A stretch of 5,532 nt of DNA. Origin: Bacteroidales bacterium. Its GTDB lineage: Bacteria > Bacteroidota > Bacteroidia > Bacteroidales > UBA1715. Shown here in pieces: positions 1 to 5,532 of this stretch. The translations under genes were made by a program, and so were the position numbers. The notes under the pieces are model-generated. The model did no database searches, was not told the DNA's origin, and saw nothing but the letters and a program-made list of their open reading frames with translations. The stretch lies in NCBI GenBank assembly GCA_017618935.1, contig JAFZTG010000068.1, positions 1 through 5,532 on the forward strand, in the 5' to 3' direction. The stretch's first letter is position 1. Each line of letters starts with the position of its first letter.

Positions 1-354
1 AATTAAACCATAGAATACACTGTCGATGATGTTTCCCGCCGCTCCTGCAAGTATGGCGCTTAAACCGAGAATAACATCAAGTGGCGCATTGCGTTTTATG
101 AGTCTATGGATATAGATGCCGATGAGAACAGAAGCGACAAGACGAAAAAGCGTAAGGGCAATTTTCCCGAGAACGCCTCCGAAACTCATTCCAAAGGCGA
201 AGCCAGGATTTTCCACAAAATAAATGAAAACCCTGTCACCAATGACAGGGATCATTTCTTCGAGGTGCATATTGGTTTTTACTAATATCTTGGTTGCTTG
301 GTCAACAATCAAGATAAGTAGCACCATTATTATTGCCCAATGCTGTTTTCTCAT
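1..354 (-). CDS. lspA: Lipoprotein signal peptidase (signal peptidase II), 3' end cut off by window
   Basis: LspA is the inner-membrane aspartyl protease that cuts the signal peptide of prolipoproteins in front of the lipid-modified cysteine. The first 118 residues are visible; the frame stays open to the left edge, and family members are usually about 160-200 residues. Hydrophobic segments lie at about residues 7-25, 62-82 and 95-110. Family motifs are VDQATK (18-22 region), the conserved Asn of ENPGFAFGM (N49), and AGNIIDS (D111), which carries the first catalytic aspartate. The second catalytic aspartate, expected in a VVDF-like motif, would lie outside the window. The start ATG (354-352) overlaps the stop of the DksA-like gene as ATGA, suggesting translational coupling. 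No Shine-Dalgarno sequence is seen. A strong inverted repeat at 231-250 lies inside the coding region. Identification is firm from motifs, membrane topology and operon position. Confidence 0.95.
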   Translation of the reverse strand, partial: MRKQHWAIIMVLLILIVDQATKILVKTNMHLEEMIPVIGDRVFIYFVENPGFAFGMSFGGVLGKIALTLFRLVASVLIGIYIHRLIKRNAPLDVILGLSAILAGAAGNIIDSVFYGLI

Positions 355-782
355 AGCAAAGGTTTTCTTTTCTTTTCGTTTACTTTCGCATCAACACTCA
401 AAGTAGCGTGAGGAACGGCACGAAGACGGTCCTTAGGGATCAGTCTGCCTGTTTCGCGACAAATTCCGTATGTCTTGTTTTCAATACGAATCAATGCGTC
501 TTTCAAGTGCTTGATAAATTTTTCCTGACGTTCTGCCAACTTTCCAGTCTCTTCTTTTGACAGGTTTGACGCACCTTCCTCAAACATCTTGAATGTAGGG
601 GATGTATCTTGAATGTCGTTTCCGTCTAAGTATTGAATAGATTTTTTGAGTTGGTCATAATCACGCATTGCTTTGTCAAGCTTTTCAAGAATGATTTGTT
701 TGAACTCTTCTAATTCTGCGTCAGAATATCTTGGTCTGTCAAGATTTTCTTCCTCTTGTTGATTTTTCTTTATATCTGCCAT
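351..782 (-). CDS. DksA/TraR-family protein with degenerate zinc finger
   Basis: A 143-residue protein of the DksA/TraR family, whose members bind in the secondary channel of RNA polymerase and alter initiation, often together with ppGpp. Residues 20-100 are highly charged and probably form the two helices of a coiled coil. The tip between them reads DIQDTS (56-61), close to the DxxDxA tip motif of DksA. The C-terminal globular part, YGICRETGRLIPKDRLRAVP (105-124), is clearly the family zinc-finger region. The four zinc positions, at exact C-x2-C-x17-C-x2-C spacing, are C108, T111, S129 and A132, so a classical zinc site cannot form. Both ends are extended and charged (residues 1-17; 133-143 rich in lysine). 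There is no other ATG until M39, so the start at 782 is the natural choice. The gene sits 17 bases after ileS and overlaps lspA by 4 bases. The family is certain; the regulatory role is inferred from it. Confidence 0.9.
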   Translation of the reverse strand: MADIKKNQQEEENLDRPRYSDAELEEFKQIILEKLDKAMRDYDQLKKSIQYLDGNDIQDTSPTFKMFEEGASNLSKEETGKLAERQEKFIKHLKDALIRIENKTYGICRETGRLIPKDRLRAVPHATLSVDAKVNEKKRKPLL

Positions 783-799
783 AGTTGTACGGATTAAGT

Positions 800-3700
800 T
801 TACATTTTTTGAACTGCCATATATGTCTGAATTTCATCTAATTCGACCAACTTTTTGTTGTCACTTTGTATTTCGTCAACAAGTTGCAGGTCAGCACATA
901 ACGTTTCGGATGCGATATATGCTTTGTGAATTTCAATGGCCTTGTTTATTGCATCGTGTTTTTGAATTTGCAGTTTGATTTTGTCGGTTACGTCGAAACC
1001 GCTGTCTTTTCGCAAGTTCTGGATTCGGTTGACGAACTCACGTGCGATACCTTCGTTTACCAATTCGTCGGTAAGCGTGGTGTCGAGCGCAACGGTAATG
1101 TGACCTTCGTTGGCAACTTGCCAGCCCGGAATGTCTTTCGAGATGATGGTCACGTCGTCGAGCGTCAAGTCAATGGTTTGCCCGTTGACTACGATTGTCT
1201 TGGCTCCGTTGTTTTCGAACTCGCAGATTTCTTCGTTCGAGAATGCCGAAATCGTTGCGGCAACGTCTTTCATAATCTTACCGCATTTCGGACCCAATGC
1301 CTTGAAGTTCGGTTTGATTGTCTTTACCAAGACTTGTGACGCATCTTTCAGCAAGTCAATCTCTTTCACGTTTACTTCCGCCTTGATGATTGGCTCAACA
1401 GCTTTCAAATTTTGTTCAAATTCGTCGTTGAGAATCGGAATAATGATTTTTTGCAGTGGCTGACGTACTTTGATTGACACTTTTCTACGCAGTGCAAGAA
1501 TCATCGACGACACGGTCTGTGCCATTCCCATTCTTGTTTCCAACGTGCTGTTGATTACCGATTCGTCGGCTTTCGGGAAAGTTGCCAAGTGAACGGAGTC
1601 AACGTCGAAACGTTTTGTCACCTTGTTCAAGTCGCAGAACAATTGGTCGGCATAGAACGGTGCGATAGGCGCCATCAACAACGAAACGGTTTCCAGACAG
1701 GTGTATAATGTTTGGTAAGCCGAAATCTTGTCGGTGTTCAGTTCGCCTTTCCAGAAACGCTTGCGTGACAAACGCACGTACCAGTTACTTAAATTGTCTA
1801 TCACGAAATCTTGAATCAGACGGCCTGCTTTGGTCGGCTCAAGGTTTTCGTATTGTTCCGTGACGTTTTTAATCAACGTATTCAGTAACGACAATATCCA
1901 ACGGTCAATTTCAGGACGTTGTTCGTTTGGTACTGGCGCTTGTTGCATCGCGAAGTTGTCGAGATTTGCATACAAGGCAAAGAATGAATAGGTATTATAC
2001 AGCGTTCCGAAGAATTTACGTTTCACTTCGTCAACGCCTTCGCTGTCGTATTTCAGGTTGTCCCAAGGTGAAGAGTTGGTAATCATATACCAACGAACGG
2101 GGTCGGTACCTTGTTTCTCGATTTCTTGGAACGGATCCACAGCGTTTCCAAGACGTTTCGACATCTTGTTGCCATTCTTGTCGAGTACTAAACCATTGGA
2201 AACCACGTTTTTGAACGCCACGCTGTCGAACAGCATTGTTGCGATTGCGTGCAATGTGAAGAACCAACCACGAGTTTGGTCAACACCTTCTGCAATGAAA
2301 TCGGCAGGGAATACGTTCTTGAAGTTCTCCTTGTTTTCGAACGGATAGTGGATTTGTGCATACGGCATTGAGCCAGAATCGAACCAAACATCGATAATGT
2401 CCGTCTCGCGGTACATTTTCTGACCTTTGGGCGATACCAATATAATGTTGTCGACGTATGGACGGTGAATGTCGAATTTGTTGTAGTTTTCTTTCGAGAA
2501 ATCGCCTACAACGAAGTCTTTCAACGGATTTTCCTTCATAAATCCTGCCTTGATTGACAATTCGATTTCGTTTTTCAACTCTTCCAATGAGCCGATACAT
2601 TTTTCTTCCGATTTGTCTTCCGTCATCCAGATTGGAAGCGGCGTTCCCCAGTAGCGAGAACGAGATAAGTTCCAATCGTTCAGGTTTTCCAACCATTTGC
2701 CGAAACGTCCCGAGCCCGTTGATGCAGGTTTCCAGTTGATGGTGTTGTTCAATTCCATCATACGTTCCTTCAGTTGTGGCGTTTTAATAAACCACGAATC
2801 AAGAGGGTAGTAGATGATAGGTTTGTCGGTACGCCAGCAGTGTGGATAGTTGTGTACGTGTTTTTCAACCTTGAACGTCTTGTTGTCTTTTTTCAATTCA
2901 ACGCACAGGTCAATGTCCAATGTAGGAGCGTCTTCGCCAAGCGTGTCGTCGAACGCATTTTTAACGTAGCGACCAGAATATTCTTTGTAAATATCGACGT
3001 TGACGTAGTTTTTCACGTAGTCGGCATCCATGTTTTCAATCAGGAACATACGTCCTTGCTTGTCAACAAGTGGCGATTCGTTACCATTTTTGTCGATTAC
3101 CAGACAGCCTGCAATGTTTTGTTTTTTTGCCACAAATGCGTCATCGGCACCGAATGTGGGGGCAATGTGTACGATACCCGTACCGTCTTCTGTCGTTACG
3201 TAGTCGCCCGAAATCACCTTGAACGCGTTTCCACGGATTTTCACCCACGGAAGCAGCTGTTCGTATTGAATGCCGAGTAATTGTTTGCCCGTAAATTCGT
3301 CGAGAATGGTAAACGGAACGATTTTGTCGCCCACGTTGTAAGCGTTGAAATCGGCGTCTTTGCCTTTCTCGTTGAAATATGCCGACAGACGTTCCTTTGC
3401 CAGCACGACTGTACACGGAATACCAGTGTACGGGTTGAATGTGCGCACTTTGAGGTAGGTGATTTTCTCGCCGACGCACAATGCCGTGTTCGACGACAAT
3501 GTCCACGGAGTTGTCGTCCAAGCAAGGAAGAACAAATCGGTGTCAACGTCTTTGTAGAGCCATTCGCTCACTTCGTTGCGAATCACCTTGAATTGTCCCA
3601 CGCACGTCGTGTCCTTCACGTCGCGATAGCAACCCGGCTGGTTCAGTTCGTGGGAACTCAGACCTGTACCTGCAGCGGGGGAGTATGGTTGGATAGTGTA

Positions 3701-4231
3701 ACCCTTGTACAACAATCCTTTTTTGTACAATTCCTTTAACAAATACCACAACGTTTCAATGTATTTGTTGTCGTAGGTAATGTACGGGTCTTTCATGTCA
3801 ACCCAGTAGCCAATACGTTGGGTAAGGTTTTCCCATTGGCTGGTATATTTCATCACATTGCTACGGCAGGCGTTGTTGTAGTCCTCAACGCTGATTTTTG
3901 TGCCGATGTCTTCTTTTGTGATGCCTAATTCTTTTTCTACGCCAAGTTCCACAGGCAGTCCGTGGGTGTCCCAACCAGCCTTGCGGTGAACTTGGAACCC
4001 TTGCATTGTCTTATAACGGCACACGGAATCCTTGATGGTACGAGCCATTACGTGGTGAATTCCAGGCAATCCGTTAGCAGAAGGAGGACCTTCAAAAAAT
4101 ACAAATGATTTATGTCCCTCACGGGTAGATACGCTCTTGTTGAACGTATCATTCTTAATCCATTGTTGTAGAATATCTTTGTTGATTTGTGAAAGATTCA
4201 ACTCGGAATATTCCTTAAATTTTTCACTCAT
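800..4231 (-). CDS. ileS: Isoleucyl-tRNA synthetase, type 2-like, with swapped GIHH signature motif
   Basis: A full-length class I aminoacyl-tRNA synthetase of 1143 residues, which uses ATP to join isoleucine to tRNA-Ile in the cytoplasm. Rossmann-fold motifs: GPPSANGLPGIHH (48-60), HRKAGWDTHGLPVE (82-95), NLSRSRYWGTPLPIW (521-535), DVWFDSG (614-620), EGVDQTRGWF (648-657) and KMSKR (689-693, the KMSKS loop). The CP1 editing domain, which removes mischarged valine, shows TTTPWTLSSN (239-248) and GTGIVHIAPTFGADD (350-364). The anticodon-binding helical domain follows from about 770, with RKVSIKVRQPLQK (916-928). No C-terminal CxxC pairs are seen, so the zinc ribbon of type 1 bacterial IleRS is absent; length and C-terminus fit type 2. 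The oddity is GIHH (57-60) where class I enzymes have HxGH: first and third positions are exchanged. Start chosen at 4231 because homology begins soon after and a promoter-like box lies just upstream. First gene of the ileS-dksA-like-lspA group. Confidence 0.97.
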   Translation of the reverse strand: MSEKFKEYSELNLSQINKDILQQWIKNDTFNKSVSTREGHKSFVFFEGPPSANGLPGIHHVMARTIKDSVCRYKTMQGFQVHRKAGWDTHGLPVELGVEKELGITKEDIGTKISVEDYNNACRSNVMKYTSQWENLTQRIGYWVDMKDPYITYDNKYIETLWYLLKELYKKGLLYKGYTIQPYSPAAGTGLSSHELNQPGCYRDVKDTTCVGQFKVIRNEVSEWLYKDVDTDLFFLAWTTTPWTLSSNTALCVGEKITYLKVRTFNPYTGIPCTVVLAKERLSAYFNEKGKDADFNAYNVGDKIVPFTILDEFTGKQLLGIQYEQLLPWVKIRGNAFKVISGDYVTTEDGTGIVHIAPTFGADDAFVAKKQNIAGCLVIDKNGNESPLVDKQGRMFLIENMDADYVKNYVNVDIYKEYSGRYVKNAFDDTLGEDAPTLDIDLCVELKKDNKTFKVEKHVHNYPHCWRTDKPIIYYPLDSWFIKTPQLKERMMELNNTINWKPASTGSGRFGKWLENLNDWNLSRSRYWGTPLPIWMTEDKSEEKCIGSLEELKNEIELSIKAGFMKENPLKDFVVGDFSKENYNKFDIHRPYVDNIILVSPKGQKMYRETDIIDVWFDSGSMPYAQIHYPFENKENFKNVFPADFIAEGVDQTRGWFFTLHAIATMLFDSVAFKNVVSNGLVLDKNGNKMSKRLGNAVDPFQEIEKQGTDPVRWYMITNSSPWDNLKYDSEGVDEVKRKFFGTLYNTYSFFALYANLDNFAMQQAPVPNEQRPEIDRWILSLLNTLIKNVTEQYENLEPTKAGRLIQDFVIDNLSNWYVRLSRKRFWKGELNTDKISAYQTLYTCLETVSLLMAPIAPFYADQLFCDLNKVTKRFDVDSVHLATFPKADESVINSTLETRMGMAQTVSSMILALRRKVSIKVRQPLQKIIIPILNDEFEQNLKAVEPIIKAEVNVKEIDLLKDASQVLVKTIKPNFKALGPKCGKIMKDVAATISAFSNEEICEFENNGAKTIVVNGQTIDLTLDDVTIISKDIPGWQVANEGHITVALDTTLTDELVNEGIAREFVNRIQNLRKDSGFDVTDKIKLQIQKHDAINKAIEIHKAYIASETLCADLQLVDEIQSDNKKLVELDEIQTYMAVQKM

Positions 4232-4234
4232 TCT

Positions 4235-4250
4235 TAAAAAACGTTTTTTA
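4235..4250. repeat. Perfect 16-base palindrome in the ileS leader
   Basis: TAAAAAACGTTTTTTA is a perfect palindrome lying 3 bases upstream of the ileS start codon and just downstream of the predicted -7 box, so it would cover the predicted transcription start and nearly the whole short leader. It could be an operator-like site or simply the A-rich leader usual before Bacteroidota genes; its AT-rich composition makes chance symmetry plausible. No protein is known to me to bind it. Confidence 0.4.
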
Positions 4251-4256
4251 TGCGGG

Positions 4257-4264
4257 CAAATATA
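4257..4264 (-). promoter_or_regulatory. Predicted -7 promoter box of the ileS operon
   Basis: Read on the minus strand this is TATATTTG, an exact match to the Bacteroidota primary sigma-factor -7 consensus TAnnTTTG. Its 3' end is 25 bases upstream of the ileS ATG, so a start near 4250 would give a leader of about 20 bases. No convincing TTTG-type -33 box is present 19-21 bases further upstream (around 4284-4288), which lowers confidence slightly. The same transcript could continue through the DksA-like gene and lspA, since gaps are small and no terminator is seen between them. Confidence 0.6.
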
Positions 4265-4299
4265 CTTTTATTTTAAAAGGATTGCACGTCTGCGTTTCT

Positions 4300-4344
4300 A
4301 AACTTATTAAAAAAACAACGGAAAGTTGTTGATAAGTTTTTTTT
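4300..4344 (+). terminator. Terminator-like hairpin with T8 run
   Basis: The outer arms AAACTTAT (4300-4307) and ATAAGTTT (4332-4339) pair perfectly over 8 bases. The inner arms AACAAC (4314-4319) and GTTGTT (4325-4330) pair over 6 bases around a GGAAA loop, with an unpaired A-rich bulge on the 5' side (4308-4313). A run of eight T follows the G at 4336 (4337-4344), partly inside the outer stem. This resembles an intrinsic terminator on the plus strand, but the stem is poor in GC. No plus-strand gene lies to its left in the window, so its purpose is unclear: it could end antisense transcripts over ileS or a small RNA. The inner hairpin is also followed by T residues on the minus strand, so direction is not certain. 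Confidence 0.4.
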
Positions 4345-4369
4345 GTAATGAGGTATTATAATAGTGTAA

Positions 4370-4393
4370 CAGCAAAATGGTGACATTTTGTTG
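4370..4393 (+). repeat. Inverted repeat / hairpin with GTGA loop
   Basis: CAAAATG (4373-4379) and CATTTTG (4384-4390) are perfect inverted arms around GTGA. On the plus-strand RNA the stem extends to 10 pairs (4370-4379 with 4384-4393), including one G-U pair that would be a mismatch on the other strand, and GUGA is a GNRA-type tetraloop. No T-run follows directly, so it is not a typical terminator. It begins 26 bases after the preceding T-run and about 250 bases before the hydrolase start. Function unknown. Confidence 0.45.
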
Positions 4394-4618
4394 AGGTTTT
4401 AACCCGTTGAGGCGATGTGCATTGTCTTTACAATTAGCATATTTGTAAAGGAAAAAACTAAATTGGGCGACTTTGGCGGTGAATTATTTCAAAGAGATAC
4501 GATATACCACATTGAAACAAGAACCATCAGCTATTGGTAATCTGAATAATAATGATGCTATTATTTGCATCTCTACGTTTTTTATCGGAAAATAATGCCT
4601 TACCTCAATTTCTATTTG

Positions 4619-4626
4619 TACCTTTG
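4619..4626 (+). promoter_or_regulatory. Predicted -7 promoter box of the SGNH/GDSL hydrolase gene
   Basis: TACCTTTG matches the Bacteroidota -7 consensus TAnnTTTG exactly and ends 16 bases before the ATG at 4643. Transcription would then start near 4631-4634, giving a very short leader of about 10 bases, which is compatible with the lack of a Shine-Dalgarno sequence. No clear TTTG-type -33 box is seen near 4596-4599. Confidence 0.5.
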
Positions 4627-4642
4627 CACAAATTTTGATTGA

Positions 4643-5532
4643 ATGAAGAATTATCAAATCATACTCTTTTTTGTGGGTGTTTTTGGCTTACTGAGTTTGG
4701 TTTGTATTGTCTTTCCCGAAGATGGTCTTAATCTCACGTTGCGTTTCCCTAAGTTGGAAGACGTGTTTTCGCAAAAGACGGAGACGGTCAACCTGGAAGA
4801 TTCCTTGTCGGTGATAGAACAGGATTTTGTGGCGAACATAGGCAAAAACGACGAGGTCTTGGCAAATTCCGATTCGCTTTGTTTTCTTGATACGCTGAAT
4901 TTCTATCGTCAGTTTGATTCCACGAGTGTCGCTCGCATGTATTTCCCCGATGATAATCCTGAATGTTTGTTCCGCGTTTTTGAGATACTCGAAAATCAGG
5001 ACAACGGTTGTCGGCATATTCTCCATTACGGTGATTCTCAAATTGAAATGGACCGAATTTCTGGCTATTTCAGACAGGTTTTGCAAGAAAAATTTGGTGG
5101 AAAGGGTGCCGGTTTGCTGCCGATTGTGCCACTTATTCAATCTACTGCCGTAAGTCAATATGTATCAGATAGTTTGCCAAGATATGTTGCTTCTGGTACT
5201 ATGCGACAAAAACTGTCGCACAATCGTTATGGCGTGTTGGCGCAAATGGCTCAGTTGTCGGGTACGGTGAACCTGAAATACACGACACGTGACTGGAAAC
5301 AAGTGTTTGAAGGGACAAAATTGTTCTCGAAAGTGCGCTTGTTTATCGGTAACAATCAGCCCAATTTCAAGGCGACGCTCAAAGTGGGAGACAAGGTCTT
5401 GGAAAAGGTGGTTGACGAGGCTCGTTTTGATATGACGGAACTTTCGTGGCAGTTGGACAATTTTGTTTCCTCGTGTTCGTTGCAGTTGCAAGGTAATGCC
5501 GAACTTTATGGCGTCTCGTTGGAAAGCAAGCA
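4643..5532 (+). CDS. Membrane-anchored SGNH/GDSL-type hydrolase, 3' end cut off by window
   Basis: The frame runs open from ATG at 4643 to the right edge: 296 codons plus two bases. Residues 5-24 (about YQIILFFVGVFGLLSLVCIV) form one hydrophobic segment, probably a signal anchor placing the rest in the periplasm; no clean cleavage site or lipobox is seen around C21. Residues 25-120 are an acidic linker-like region that I do not recognise. HYGDSQIEMDRI (128-139) matches block I of SGNH/GDSL hydrolases, with S132 as probable nucleophile; FGGKGAGLLP (151-160) follows. Residues 190-290 look beta-rich, a probable accessory domain inserted between block I and the later blocks. The Asn/Gly blocks and the DxxH block would lie beyond the window. 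From memory, similar Bacteroidota proteins occur near MBOAT O-acyltransferase genes, which suggests acylation or deacylation of an envelope polysaccharide; that is inference. The start is set by the hydrophobic N-terminus and the promoter-like box just upstream. Confidence 0.8.
   Translation, partial: MKNYQIILFFVGVFGLLSLVCIVFPEDGLNLTLRFPKLEDVFSQKTETVNLEDSLSVIEQDFVANIGKNDEVLANSDSLCFLDTLNFYRQFDSTSVARMYFPDDNPECLFRVFEILENQDNGCRHILHYGDSQIEMDRISGYFRQVLQEKFGGKGAGLLPIVPLIQSTAVSQYVSDSLPRYVASGTMRQKLSHNRYGVLAQMAQLSGTVNLKYTTRDWKQVFEGTKLFSKVRLFIGNNQPNFKATLKVGDKVLEKVVDEARFDMTELSWQLDNFVSSCSLQLQGNAELYGVSLESK

Larger units (their letters stand above)
4232..4642. other. Divergent intergenic region of 411 bases
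   Basis: This AT-rich stretch separates the leftward ileS operon from the rightward hydrolase gene. It holds the ileS promoter box and leader palindrome, a hairpin with a T-run (4300-4344), a second hairpin with a GTGA loop (4370-4393), and a promoter-like box before the hydrolase (4619-4626). Between about 4394 and 4610 I see no convincing gene or RNA; only short open frames such as 4415-4540 (41 codons, plus strand) that I do not recognise. The region is longer than needed for two short-leader promoters, so a small RNA is possible but not shown. Confidence 0.7.

Noticed and set aside
2774..3280. Long plus-strand open frame (168 codons), with others at 926-1339 and 3281-3739, antisense to ileS
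   Set aside because: They lie wholly inside the well-supported ileS gene, their translations resemble no family I know, and they reflect codon bias of the coding strand.
4300..4344. T-box or amino-acid riboswitch controlling ileS
   Set aside because: The hairpin lies upstream of the predicted ileS promoter and would not be in its mRNA, and the remaining leader of about 20 bases is too short for a T-box.
4357..4362. TATAAT sequence resembling an E. coli -10 box
   Set aside because: The nearest TTGATA (4329-4334) is 22 bases away, too far, and Bacteroidota promoters use TAnnTTTG instead.
4438..4445. CATATTTG, one base off the Bacteroidota -7 consensus, with TTG upstream
   Set aside because: The first base does not match, the TTG is only 13 bases away, and no gene starts shortly downstream.
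4415..4540. Possible small protein of 41 residues in the intergenic region (starts MCIVFTISIF, ends RTISYW)
   Set aside because: There is an ATG and an open frame but no good TAnnTTTG box or other start signal upstream, and no recognised family; a frame this short is expected by chance. Conservation in relatives would revive it.
4552..4638. Possible leader peptide of 28 residues just before the hydrolase gene
   Set aside because: It overlaps the predicted promoter box at 4619-4626, so it would not be on that transcript, and its composition suggests no attenuation peptide.
4697..4708. Possible lipoprotein cysteine (C21) in the hydrolase N-terminus
   Set aside because: The residues before it (S-L-V) do not fit a lipobox, which needs a small residue directly before the cysteine, so a membrane anchor is more likely.
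4688..5158. Minus-strand open frames (156 codons here; also 4654-4845 and 5165-5491)
   Set aside because: They are antisense to the plus-strand hydrolase, which has an anchor, a catalytic motif and a promoter-like box; the antisense translations show no recognisable motifs.

Overview
The window looks like a core chromosomal segment of a member of the Bacteroidota, probably order Bacteroidales. Four things suggest this: the gene order ileS - DksA/TraR-like gene - lspA; promoter -7 boxes of the form TAnnTTTG; starts without a Shine-Dalgarno sequence; and protein sequences that resemble Bacteroides-type homologues as I remember them. No database search was possible. I see no sign of mobile DNA, CRISPR arrays, rRNA or tRNA genes.

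Layout: positions 1-4231 hold three tightly packed minus-strand genes, transcribed from right to left. ileS (800-4231) encodes isoleucyl-tRNA synthetase. It is followed after 17 bases by a small DksA/TraR-family gene (351-782), which overlaps by 4 bases (ATGA) the start of lspA (1-354), the lipoprotein signal peptidase gene, cut off by the left edge. The predicted ileS promoter lies at about 4257-4264. A divergent intergenic region of about 410 bases (4232-4642) holds two hairpins, a 16-base palindrome in the ileS leader and a promoter-like box for the rightward gene. From 4643 to the right edge a plus-strand gene encodes the N-terminal 296 residues of a membrane-anchored SGNH/GDSL-type hydrolase.

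How the genes relate: ileS supplies Ile-tRNA. The second product is a DksA-like protein that probably acts on RNA polymerase but has lost three of the four zinc-ligand cysteines. LspA removes lipoprotein signal peptides in the inner membrane. One promoter may drive all three, with translational coupling between the last two. The divergent hydrolase probably acts in the cell envelope on acyl or acetyl groups of a polysaccharide; its substrate cannot be read from the sequence.

The most notable points are in otherwise ordinary genes. The IleRS carries the class I signature motif in the swapped form GIHH instead of HxGH, an alteration linked to very strong mupirocin resistance in type 2 IleRS. 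The DksA-like protein keeps an acidic tip motif but has C-T-S-A at the four zinc positions. There is also a terminator-like hairpin inside lspA and unexplained hairpins in the intergenic region. I found no clear new multi-gene system.
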